Program-made: the position numbers and the translations under genes
Origin: Massospora cicadina
Taxonomy: Eukaryota; Entomophthoromycota; Entomophthoromycetes; Entomophthorales; Entomophthoraceae
Direction of reading: 5' to 3'
Assembly (NCBI GenBank): GCA_022478985.1
Contig: JAKSZP010008032.1
Coordinates: 103,829 to 167,828 of the forward strand
DNA: 64,000 bases
Notes under the pieces: model-generated
What the model was told of the DNA's origin: nothing
Seen by the model: only the letters and a program-made list of their open reading frames with translations
The model's database searches: none
In this document: positions 53,941 through 64,000 of the stretch, in pieces
Layout: the number at the start of each line of letters is the position of its first letter
How positions within the stretch are numbered: position 1 is the first letter of the stretch

Positions 53941-56277
53941 ACCTAAACAATTAGTTTTTAATTGTTCTTCATCCTCTTCATTAGTTATTAAGTTGAAATT
54001 GACAGAAAACTCTATTGGGATCCTTCCCCAATACTTTTGACGTTGAATTGAAGCAATTTGCCATCTTAATTGATAGTAAGTATTTCTTGACATCCTCAGC
54101 CTCAGTCATGCATGTTGAGACCCACCAATTCCCTATTAGGGAAGATCCTCAAAACTTTCTTGATCCAGCGGATCAAGACAGCCCAAATTCAACCAAATGG
54201 GGAGCATAAATTGGGGTTATTAAAAATATTGAACTCAAAACTAGTAAAATAATTGGAAATCATCCTTAATTAATTAATACACTAATTCTGTTAATATGTG
54301 AGGTATATCGCACGGTTGAAATTTCAGCAATGAGAAAGTTTCTTTAACTCTCCAGGAAAAGACTATTAATAATATCAAAGTAAATGCACCCAGTAGGGTG
54401 CTCTCTTCTTCATAGCTTATAAAGTAAACCCAAGGTACCGCTATAAGGAGGTATATTGCAAAGTTAGCAAAAGTTAACTTAGGGTAGTTGAATATATATA
54501 AAAAAGTCCTTTATCGTCTATGAGCAAGATGACCAACAGAGATATTGGTTAGAGAAACACTATCTTTAATAGAAACTTGGCTAATGACCAAGATTGGTTT
54601 GGCTGGGCTTGGTTTCAATTTAAGACAACGAAACAATACTAAAATTCGTGGTAGTTCTATACTTGAGTATGTTTGAACTTAAGTTTGACACCAACTGCGA
54701 TTTTTAATACCTAGCTTTGTAAATATGTCCAAACCATGTTTGAGAATCAAACACAACAGACTGACTTCAATAAGTGATAGTAGGTTATTTTCTTACCATT
54801 GATTTAAATTCTTAAACTTCATCACAAATCTTTGGGGATCAACCTGAACCTTCTTGGCCTGGATTCAGCATTTATTACAGTGTATCTGAGGTCAGGGAGG
54901 GCGGCCAAATTGACTCCTTTATCTTTTCTGATTTCTTTCTTGTCCTTGCGATCCACTTCAGAAATCATGTCATGGGACATAACAAGTACTATATAAGTTA
55001 CCAGGGAATAATTAATATTATAATGAAGGATAATCGTGCTGCATGTTTAGGATGATAGTGTATTCAGGAAAGTAGTAAAATGATGAGCATAGTCCAAGTT
55101 TTGGGCTATTAGAAGCTTGGTATTTACTACCACTGTCTGGTTTAGAATCAATACTGTGAAGCTCATAGTAGTCCACATGGCGGAACTTACTCACATAATG
55201 ACCAAAATACTTCAAGTACCTAATACTAGATTCAACCATCAGATAATGATTCCCAAAAGATGGCACAAGGTTAGCAACAATTCAAGATAGTCATGAATAT
55301 GGCCTCAATCCCGCATATCAATATGAACTATTAAGATGAGAGAAACACTTTATGAAATTAGTTGATGTTTTTCTAAGAAGCCGATTTACCTCAAATTTGC
55401 TAGATCACATTTCCAGCATAAATAGTTGGACTTGCTAGGGAATTATCATTTAGGAATAGTAATAAATTTGGGCACCAATATTAATTAAAAACCATTTGAT
55501 GTTATAAAATAAATATTGGCAGGGTTATGCAGATTATAGGTATATTGGAAACACAGATTGATACATCACCCCTGCTAGGGAAAAGCTGAAATTCCCTATT
55601 CTTTCTACATATTGATATCTTTTCTTCTTCACGTTGCTTATTAAGTGTGTCAAAGGTCTTAAAGACTTTCAAAGGCATGAACCAAGTATTTGTCCCAGTC
55701 ATCTTCTTTAATTGGTTAATCCTTCCAAACTAACTAATATGACAACTTCACATTCATTACCTTACCATTTCAAAATAGGAAAAAGTCTATCCCTCCAGTC
55801 AAAAAATTTTGTGAACGTAACTTTGTGGAGGAAGGATGCTTAATAGCTGAAATACTCTTTCTAGAAAAAAAATAAGGCATTTTAGTTGTCTCATGGAGCT
55901 TAGCAATCAAATTAATACTAAAATTTCAAATCTATATAGATACGCAGCTATTTTATACACTGAGAAACCTTCCTAAGATAACATGTACCAGAATTAACTT
56001 TCTTTATGTGACCCCAATAAAGCATTGGTCTTGTATCTTTTCCTTCTAATATAAAGGTTCTTTCTAAGCTGTTTTAGGCTTTTTTTAAAAATACTAAATG
56101 AGGATAAATCAAAAAAGATAATATTCCAGCGTTTGGAAGTTAAGGGTGAAATATCTTATTTTATAACGTTCTCCACTACAAAAGTCCCATTTTTTACGTG
56201 GCAACTTCCTAGAAGGTAACTTGAGTGGGAAGTTATTGGTCCAGATTCACAAAAACTCGCATAGTACCATGGTATCA
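53941..56277. other. AT-rich DNA, no supported gene
   Basis: The frames at 54,015-54,209 (plus) and 55,018-55,266 and 55,502-55,702 (minus) show no recognisable domain. A 35-bp segment at 54,949-54,984 is nearly identical to 41,009-41,043, where it abuts a polypurine tract, so it may be an LTR end. Confidence 0.4.
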
Positions 56278-56474
56278 GACTTTTTTCTTTTTGATAAAAA
56301 GCTTGTATTTAAATTTATTGCGGGGAAGGCTGACCATGGGATGGACACTTCCAAATATGACTCAGGACAGATAAACTTAGTACTGGGGGAGGCACCTCAG
56401 AGAAGCGATGCTATCTCTTGTTGCCAGCGGGAACGCCACTTATGGGGAGGGGGAAAGAACGTGTGAAGGGGCCG

Positions 56475-59400
56475 TAGCCACTATTGAGTATGTGTGGAAA
56501 AAGGGGTCTGATTTGATGAACCAGACTGGGAACCAGGAGGAGACCAGCTGTCAGTGACGCGGTGAAAGGTATCCAAACATCCACACTTGAAAGTGGTCCA
56601 CCAAATGAGACCGGAATCTGTGGACAATTTCTGGGAGGGTGGGGGTGGAGCCTGCGATGGCATCTAAGACAATCGTGTGGATGGTCCACATGGCGATTGC
56701 AACCACCAGAGCACGGAGGGAGGGTGGAAGGGAGGAGGCCATTGATAGAGCAAACATATCTCTTGACAGACTGAAGGGATGCATTTGATCCTGGCACAGC
56801 AGACATTGAACTTCACGCCATATCACTTTAGAGGTGGGGCACTTCTCCAGGCGGTGGAACAGCGTTCCATACTGGCCGCACATGACACAGGATGAGTTTA
56901 AAGCGTTTGAGCGCTCAGCTGTACAATACACCCACCTCAGGCAGCGCCACACATGGGAGCGGACTTGAGGCTGCAACAGAGGGTGATGTACATATTTCCA
57001 GATTGTTTTTTGGGTCTCAATGGATTAAGGGATGTCCATCATGTCCAGGTAGTCCACCTTGGATAGGACATGGGGGCAAATGGGGATCACGCCATCATGG
57101 ATGGGTAGCCCCTGTACCTCTTGTGTGAACTGAGGAGAGGGGCGGCCTCTTTGGGTTGTATGTCCGCTAATATGTATTCTCCACTCTGCGCTCCGCATGG
57201 AGAGTAAGATTCGTTTGTAGTGGGTTTTTGTCCCATGAGGACCTGTGGCCGATGTGTGTGATGCGAGGTATTTCATCAGGGAGTGGGGGTTTGATGGATT
57301 GTTGAGGCCCAAGGCTCGGGAGAAGTTGGAGCAGGCTGCGCAGGACCAGTGTTGGGATGGGAGTGTGGGAGTGGTGACGGCCGCGATCCAGGTGCCCAGG
57401 ATCTTGGCAGCATGGGCTTTGAAGTTAACAGGCCCATGCCACCATGATGATGAGGGCCAAACATGACCTCTAGCCGCACTGGTGGAGGGCGGCCTGACCA
57501 AAGCCATCCTTGCAGCAAGGCATACAAGGATTTGAAGAAGCTTGGGGAGAAGGGGATGGCGTGGGCTCCAAACCAGACTTTGGATTGGAGCATAGAGTTG
57601 GCAAGAACAACCCAGCCAGTAAGGGAAGTAGGGTGGGCTCTGTAAGAGGCGATTCGCTTCATCACGTTGTCCAGAATACGGCACTCCATTACTGCTGATG
57701 CATATCCGCCTACCTCCATCCACACGCCCAGATGGCGCACCGGTCCTATGGTAGGGCGTGGCATGAAGGGGAGCACCAGTGGAGTGATGTGTGTTGAGTT
57801 AGTAAGGCGTGGACGTGGGCGAGCAGATGGGCTGGGTTGGGAACTAATTGCTAAGCCCAGCAGTTCTGAAACCGACCAAGGAGGATGATTTCAGTTTTGA
57901 AGGCTTTCAGTGCCGCGTTGCTTACCCAGGAATATTCCTGGATGAGAGCTTCAAGTGCGCGTGCATTTTGATTATTAGACACCCCAACCACACAATCATC
58001 TGCGAACGCCAATATATTGACTGGGGCTTGGCCTGGCACATGGACCCCAGTGAGTTGGGCATTCACATTTCGCAGTAGTGGGTCAAGGCTGAAGTTGTAT
58101 AAGAGTGGGCTGAGGGGGTCCCCTTATTGCAAGCCCCTTTGAGGGCGGACTACTTCCGTTAGGAAGCCAGGGCCACGCACTGCCATTGTTGAAGATTCCG
58201 TGAGCAGCATCACCCAGTTGATGAAGTGAGGGGGTAGGCGGAATTGATGGAGGCAGGCCCTTAGGTATTCCCAGTTTACTCTATCATAGGACTTTTGTTG
58301 GTCCAAGAATACAAGTGCCCCAGAGGCTGTGGACTGACATACATTAGCCACAGAGTGCACGTTATCCCAAATCGACCTTCTGGGGATGAAACTGAATTGT
58401 TCTGGGTGATGGTGGCAGATGCTACAGTCCCTAATCGGTTAGCCATAATTTTTGTTAAAATTTTGGTGTCTGTGTTTGTTAGAGAAATGGGGCGCCAGTT
58501 GGCTAAGTCAAGCTTATCCCTTTCTTAAAGAGTGTGACAGTAAAGGCCTCATGTCCTCCTGGTAGGAGGCGCATTTCCAACAGGCTTTGGTTAAGTGATG
58601 CAAGCAGAAGTGGAGATATTTTTGAAATATTTTTTGTAGAACTCATATGGAGTGCCATCTGGGCCTGGGCATTTTTCGGTTTGGCGCACCGCAAATGGCT
58701 GTCCATAATTCATTTGGAGTAATTAAATTCATTATTTCCGGGTATCAGAAAATGGTGAGGATATGAGCTCAGTCGAGAAATTTCGCCACTTCAGCCAGCT
58801 AGATTGGTTCAGCTCAGTACAACTTGGAGTAATATTTTTGCATTTTGATTGCCACTTTAGCCAGTGTATCCGCAATAGAATTATCTGATCTTTGCACCTG
58901 TGTGCAGGTTACGCTCTGGCATGGTGCAAAGATTTTTCTAAAGAAATATGTGGTGCACTTGTCGCCTTTAGTGATGCGTGTGTCCCTGTATTGGACACAA
59001 ACCTGATGTTTGTGTTGCCTTTTGAGTGCGTTGAGGTGGGCGGCTGCCTCCGCCCACTTCCGGCCCCATGCAGGGCTGTATCCTGTAGCTGGAATATTGG
59101 ACTCCAAGTGTGCCAATTCTTCCAGAGCGTGCGAGATAACTGCCAATGTGGCTCATGAGCGTCTGGAGGAGAGATGGCAAGAGTGGCGGATGGTGTCATT
59201 TTTGAAAGTTCCATGTGGAAATGGGGTCCGTGCAAAATGGTGCAACAAACAATTTTGCCAAAGTTGCCTCTTCCACCCACATGGAAAATCCTGGTGATGT
59301 GAGCTCGGGGGGGCGGATTTTGCACCAATGTGGGGCCTTTGCAACTGTGACAGGTAGGTGGTATGTTATTGAGACCAGTCGGTGGTCAGAGAATTCCATT

Positions 59401-60062
59401 TTCATTGTTGTGAAGTGGGAGATGTGGGGTTATAATTTCGCCAGCATTAGAATAAGGTCGATGCGGGTCATGGACCTTAATTGGCTATTGTGGACGTGGG
59501 TATGCATCATGTTTTTGAGCAGTGGGGCATGTCGCGGCAGCGCATCCATTAACCCAAGGGTGGCTTTTAGAACGCGTAGTTCAACGTGACCCTGTGGGGA
59601 ATGGGGTGAGGGAGGCCATCGGTCCATTGGTGAGGTTAGCCAACAGTTCATGTCGCTGACTAGGAAAGAATCAGGGAGTAGCGGGAGGGATTTGACCAAC
59701 AACAAAAATTCCTGACGCTCATGTGCACCGTTTGAGGCATATTTGTTGACAATTGCGTGTGCTACATCAGCCCACAAGAAGGTGATGATGAGCACTCAGC
59801 CATTTAGGAATGTTACTGAGGATACAGATTTGAAAAAATTATTTTTCTGAATTAGCACCCCTCAGTGCTCTGACCAAAAGGATAGGGATGGGAGGAGCAT
59901 TGTTTTCCAAGTTTCCTCGGAACCTCATGGACAGTGGGACTCTTGGATGGCCAGGATATCCACGGGTAAATTGTGTTGTAAAAAACTCAGTTTCCTAACC
60001 TGGGATGGGGAGGCCTTGAGTCCAGCAATATTCAACGTCCCTAAAGTGAAGGTTTCCCCCAT
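56475..60062 (-). pseudogene. LINE2 ORF2: endonuclease, reverse transcriptase, zinc finger
   Basis: The start ATG at 60,062 gives MGETFTLGTLNIAGLKA and DILAIQESH (endonuclease N-terminus), then a stop. The frame 59,795-59,430 has FLVSDMNCWL and RIDLILM. RT: CPGPDG-like text and LANWRP-like text in 58,706-58,480, DQQKSYDRVNWEYL (58,360-58,124), and an intact catalytic FADDCVVGV (58,066-57,851). Thumb/linker in 57,776-57,276. The C-terminal finger CVMCGQYGTLFHRLEKC is in the frame 56,976-56,551, which stops after YLSPRH; homology to LINE3 continues beyond that stop to about 56,475. At least six interruptions. Confidence 0.9.
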
Positions 60063-60068
60063 TGCGCC

Positions 60069-61478
60069 TTAGGTGCGAGGGGGTGGGCCCCTGGGCCCAC
60101 CAGCCTCTTCTAGGTCCCCACGGGCTTTCACAGCAGTGCGGGTGTTAGCAGCAATGATATCAGAGTTTTTGTTGATTTTTGCGGAAAGAGTTGCGTTGGC
60201 TTTGGCCTTCACTTTTTGTTTTCCTGACGTCAGATGAATTTTTTGTGGTGCGGATGAGTTTGGTGCACCGTTGAGTGGGTCAAGAAAAAATTTTCAGTTG
60301 GGATAGGTCCCAAGTCAGTTTTGACTGGAGCTTGTGTGCAACGATTGGGTGAGATTGAGTCTCCCATCAGATTCTCAGATTGAGTGGCCCGCTCAGCATA
60401 GGCTTCCCAATCTGATTAGTTGATGGATTCCCAAGTTGCTTCTGCCGCAAAGGTTTCCAGGTCCTCCTGGCATTGTGAGTGTGGGATAGCGGTGGTGGCC
60501 TTGGCTGTTTCCTTGGCTGCGGCCCTATGGCCCTGCTTAGCCTTCTTCCATTCTTGCGGGGAGATAGGCTTTACCAATAGGTAGCAGCCTTGTGCTCCCC
60601 ACGGGAAAGCCTCCTTGGTGCTTGCAGTTGGTTTGTCATGTGCCTCTCCATTGGCCATGGCCACTGAGGGGTGCTCTTGGAATGTGATGCCCTCCTTGAT
60701 GGGGCATGCATGCGCCTTGTGGCCAAATGCATCACAGTGGGTGCAAATGGGGGGCGCGCTGTCCAGGTCACCTGGAATGGGTGGGTGGTATGCCCTGTGA
60801 TATCAATAAAAGTGGAGTGTGGGATCTGGGTTAGGTCCTTCACAATCTCCTCAATTGGGGTCAGAACTGCGATGGCTTTGCTGGTTCACAGGTGTGGCAT
60901 CAGCATGAAGCATTGCATTTCAAAAGATTGTATTTCGCCATAAATGGCGATACCATCTTTCAGGTGTTGTTCCAAAATGTCACGTTTTACCATAGTAGGC
61001 AAAAAGTCAAATGTAAGGAAATTTTGGTTTGATTTTGTCCATCTGGTGCATTTGGTTTATCGACCCATTGCCCTTCGGGGAGGTCAACCACTATGCGCAC
61101 CACTGCAGCCTTGTCTGCTGCTTTTTTGCTCTCAAAACCTAGGTCCAGCCAACCGTGTGACATGGAGTGAGGTGCAATGTACACCGCAGTCAGGAAATTT
61201 GTGTACATCTTCACAAAATTTTTCCCATAAGGCCGTTTTTGGATGTCCAGATACACATGGACTCCGAATTCCAATGATGAAAGTGGTTGGGAGTGTGGCG
61301 TGTTGATGTACTGGTTGCATCATGCTTGCCATGCAAGTATCTCCGGGGAAATCATAACTGCCAGTTCTTTAAGATTTTTGTCAATTCCGCCAGATTCTCA
61401 GGGGCGTTTTCAAACGTTGGAGGCCGCAGGCCTTCCACCTGCTCCTCTTACCTTGCTTGCCCAACTGCTCCCTGACAT
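60069..61478 (-). pseudogene. LINE2 ORF1, frameshifted
   Basis: ATG at 61,478 (MSGSSWASK) is a plausible start. Then come ENLAELTKILKELA, the frame 61,274-60,987 with GWLDLGFESKKAADKAAVV (the ORF1 motif shared with LINE1), and the frame 60,843-60,571 (TQIPHSTFIDITG). A knuckle CTHCDAFGHKAHAC (CX2CX4HX4C) lies at 60,704-60,745, in frame with the open stretch that runs to 60,416. A stop TAA at 60,069-60,071 lies 6 bp before the ORF2 ATG. Confidence 0.8.
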
Positions 61479-61500
61479 GGGCGCAGACTAATCTCCTCTG

Positions 61501-63209
61501 TGAGATTATCAAACTAGATTCAGTCTTGAATTGAATAGGTTGCAATAGTGATTGCAACGAGAAAGAAAAGTTATCTTGATAAAAATCTTGTATGCATATT
61601 AACTTTGTGTTAACTCAAACTGAAAATTCTGGTGTATTTGGTGAAATTGCACCTCAAACTAATTTTCTGTGAAAGCCTAGATAAAATTTTTAATCTTATG
61701 ATAATAGGGAAGTGATGTCCTAATAAAACCTGGAAGTGGTCATCACTGTAGAAACATGTACTGAGTTGTTGTGTGCAAACTGGGAAAGGGAAATGTATTT
61801 TTCTCATTTTCATTATCAGTGGCATATAGAGAATATATTGTTCCACTACTTTCGAAAACCTTTGTGTTTAACCATTGATATGAGTATGCTACGTCATTAA
61901 TATTCAAGATTTAGAACTTTAAACGTAGAAAAAAATCTCAAAAAATCAGAAAATAAACTGAAGCTTGAAGCACCCACCTTTTTTTTGAAGTAATGCAAAA
62001 GTAGAGTATACATCTTTTACAAGCAACTGTACCATTATAATTGCTGTTAAAGTTTCATACATGAGATATATAAAGAATAATATGTATATTATTCTTTTAC
62101 CAGCATATTTAATCAAAACATTTGGACGATGGCAATGACATTAAAGTCAATTGACACTGAGGTCCATGGATCTTCCGCTTGTTGAAAAGGCATAGCATAA
62201 CTGCTCTTACTTTTCAATTCACCTTTGTGATTTCACAGGTTAGATATATACACTCCATTCTGTGACGTTTTTAGATAACACTACCAAGTATGTTGGTCCT
62301 CTTTATCAACTCAGTGCACTTTCTCAACTGACTGGCCCATACAGCCAGATCTTGATGTTCTCTCATGACTAGCTCCTGATTTGCAGATGGGATATATGCT
62401 TTACCCCTAAATTAGATTACCCTATCACTAATAAACCATAAGAAGAATCAGAATTCTTTTTCAGATAAACAGGTCAATTCACTTTAATAAGAAATGATGG
62501 GTTTTTAAGGCATTTGAAAGTAAAGGTGCATTTGATTCAGTGACTTACTATTTTTTGTGTTTGTCTTAATAAATAGATCTAATAATGAGGTATTAATGTC
62601 ATCATTTATTCCTCATCTCCATCATTCAGCATTAAAATCATTTTTTACACAACATGCCATAATCACAAGACTTATGATCACAAAAACTCATACTTAAGTT
62701 ATAGTTCAGTAATATTGTGGTGATGTTTTCTATGCTCTAACATTTGTGGTTTTCAGTAACAGAGTATGTTTTAGTGCTCTACGTTTACAGTTTCATATGG
62801 TTTTTCCCTTGAAGCAAGTATCTATAATGTTGAAGAGACCATGCTAACGATTCCATTTCTTTATCATGTATAACCCAAAAATGTTCAGTATTGGTTATAC
62901 AAAAAATTCAGGATTTTTTAACCCTTATGCTTTTATAGTAAATAGTACTCATATAGACACTTCTAGCAAAATTACACAAAAGAGGATTTTCTATGTGCTT
63001 ATGAAATAGTAAAGGAATTTTGTGATTAACTCTTTAAGTCCTGAAAAACTTTTTGGCACTTGGGATACCAAAAAATAGAAACAATTGACTTCAAGTTGGT
63101 GAAATGGAATTTTTAGTTGAGAAAGAGTAGAAATTTCTTTGAAAAATGATTGACCCATAAACATTTTAAAGTTTTCATCTTTGGCGTGGTAAAAGCTCTA
63201 GTATCATCC
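61501..63209. other. AT-rich DNA, no gene recognised
   Basis: No open frame with protein character apart from a 78-codon hydrophobic minus-strand frame (61,610-61,846) that I do not support. No RNA gene seen. Confidence 0.5.
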
Positions 63210-64000
63210 AATATTTTGTTTTTATTTGGGGAAGGTCAACCAGGGGACAAGCACTTCCTATATAGTGGGGAAAACTACTGAAATTTGAAAACTTAAAGAC
63301 ACCCTAGAGGGTTCAAGGCCCCTCTTTTTGTCTCCAGGATCACCAAGTTTAGGACGGTAGGTTAAGAGGTTATGTTGGCTTATTCTTGGATGAAGCATGT
63401 GTGAAGGTAAGGATCAACATTTAGGAACCATATGGGGAACCATGTGTTGATTTTCCTTCTGTTATGAGGGGTCATGTATCTAAACAGCCATTCATGGAAA
63501 TGTTCCAACATATGGCGGTGGAAACGATTGATGGCTTCTTGGATTGTAGGCGCTGCTCCTGTAAACGATACCAGTACTATTGTATGGATCTTCCATAGTG
63601 ATATTGCTACTATTAACGCCCTGAGGGACGGGTGAATGGGAGAGTCCATGTTTATTGTGAATATGTTTCCTGCTAGGCTGAATGGTTGTCCACTTTCTTG
63701 GCGGAATAGGCGCATGGCCTCTTTCCATACAGCCACTGATGTTGGGCATTGTTCTAAGCGGTGGGCTAAGCTTCCATACTGACCACATACAGTACATGAG
63801 GTGTGAGTAGCATTTGACCGTTATTCTGTGCGGTATATCTCCTCATGCACCTCCATACATGTGCTCTTATCCTGGGTTGGAGTAGAGGGTGATGTGTGTA
63901 TCTCCATACTCTTCTTTGAGTCTCCAGGTTGTAGGGTATATCCATATGGTCCAGGTAATCTATCCTGGCTATGGTACTCGGATTTCTGCACATTATATTG
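63210..64000 (-). mobile_element. LINE3: 3' end of a LINE2 relative, cut by the window edge
   Basis: The minus strand enters from beyond 64,000 and encodes the ORF2 C-terminus. Its 3' UTR (63,210-63,375) resembles that of LINE2 (both share a GGGGAAGGYYRACCA.GGGA.AAGCACTTCC-like stretch in parts). The 3' end is near 63,215. Confidence 0.75.
63380..64000 (-). pseudogene. LINE3 ORF2 C-terminus with CCHC finger (partial)
   Basis: The frame entering the window contains YLDHMDIPYNLETQRRVW and HVWRCMR (63,993-63,766), matching LINE2 (YLDMMDIP, HVWRCLRWV). After a shift the finger CTVCGQYGSLAHRLEQC appears, and then the frame 63,736-63,380 (AVWKEAMRLFRQESG, then ALIVAISLWKIHTIVL) runs 118 codons to the stop. 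This matches the LINE2 C-terminus residue for residue in many places and shows where ORF2 normally ends. Confidence 0.85.

Larger units (their letters stand above)
56278..61500 (-). mobile_element. LINE2: non-LTR retrotransposon, minus strand, inactivated
   Basis: The body is GC-rich against AT-rich flanks. On the minus strand it has ORF1 (61,478-60,069), ORF2 (60,062 to about 56,475) and a 3' UTR with AATAAA near 56,313-56,320, ending in an A-rich tract (T-runs at 56,280-56,297 on plus). Domain order equals LINE1. It is a different subfamily: the proteins are alignable by motif but far diverged. No TSD was found. Frames are broken throughout. Confidence 0.87.

Overview
The window looks like repeat-dominated nuclear DNA of a fungus. 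The evidence is an intronless Zrt-type ZIP zinc transporter, Ty3/gypsy elements of chromovirus and dUTPase-carrying types, and non-LTR (LINE) elements with an endonuclease, a reverse transcriptase and a C-terminal CCHC finger. Background DNA is AT-rich, while the LINE bodies are visibly GC-richer. I cannot name the species. A large-genome early-diverging lineage (Entomophthorales-like) or a rust-like basidiomycete would both fit, but this is inference. The only convincing intact host gene is the ZIP transporter at 2796-3779 on the minus strand.

Layout. 1-12.5 kb: AT-rich DNA with the ZIP gene, two foldback structures built from inverted arrays of short tandem repeats (2096-2383, period 42; 9604-9970, period about 21), and a 132-bp tRNA-derived SINE with a perfect 16-bp target-site duplication (TSD). 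12,502-23,637: a full-length but inactivated Ty3 element (here A1, plus strand) with both LTRs and TSD ACTCA. It carries two minus-strand insertions in its gag region and a 106-nt G homopolymer in its 5' LTR. 23.6-29.4 kb: a second Ty3 element (B, plus), interrupted inside its integrase by a complete TRIM-like mini LTR element (27,540-29,279, TSD GTTTA). 29.6-36.06 kb: a near full-length LINE (LINE1, plus). 36.1-40.3 kb: pieces of Ty3 elements in both orientations.

41.0-45.2 kb: a degenerate minus-strand chromovirus (C). A relative of A1 (A2, minus, 45,194-51,853, TSD CTGAC) has inserted next to it, probably in its gag region. One A2 LTR itself holds an 18-bp remnant of a LINE1 insertion with a 17-bp TSD. 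52-56.2 kb: AT-rich LTR-like debris with short tandem repeats. 56.28-61.5 kb: a second LINE (LINE2, minus). 63.2-64 kb: the 3' end of a LINE2 relative (LINE3, minus) that runs off the window.

The window is a stratigraphy of retroelement insertions, and four TSDs plus the nesting give a relative order of events. Every autonomous element seen carries stops, frameshifts or lost catalytic residues. The most unusual content is a dUTPase-like domain between protease and reverse transcriptase in A1 and A2 that lacks the catalytic aspartate of motif 1 in both copies, the ultra-short LINE insertion, the TRIM-like element, the two inverted-array foldbacks, and an ORF1-only LINE fragment.
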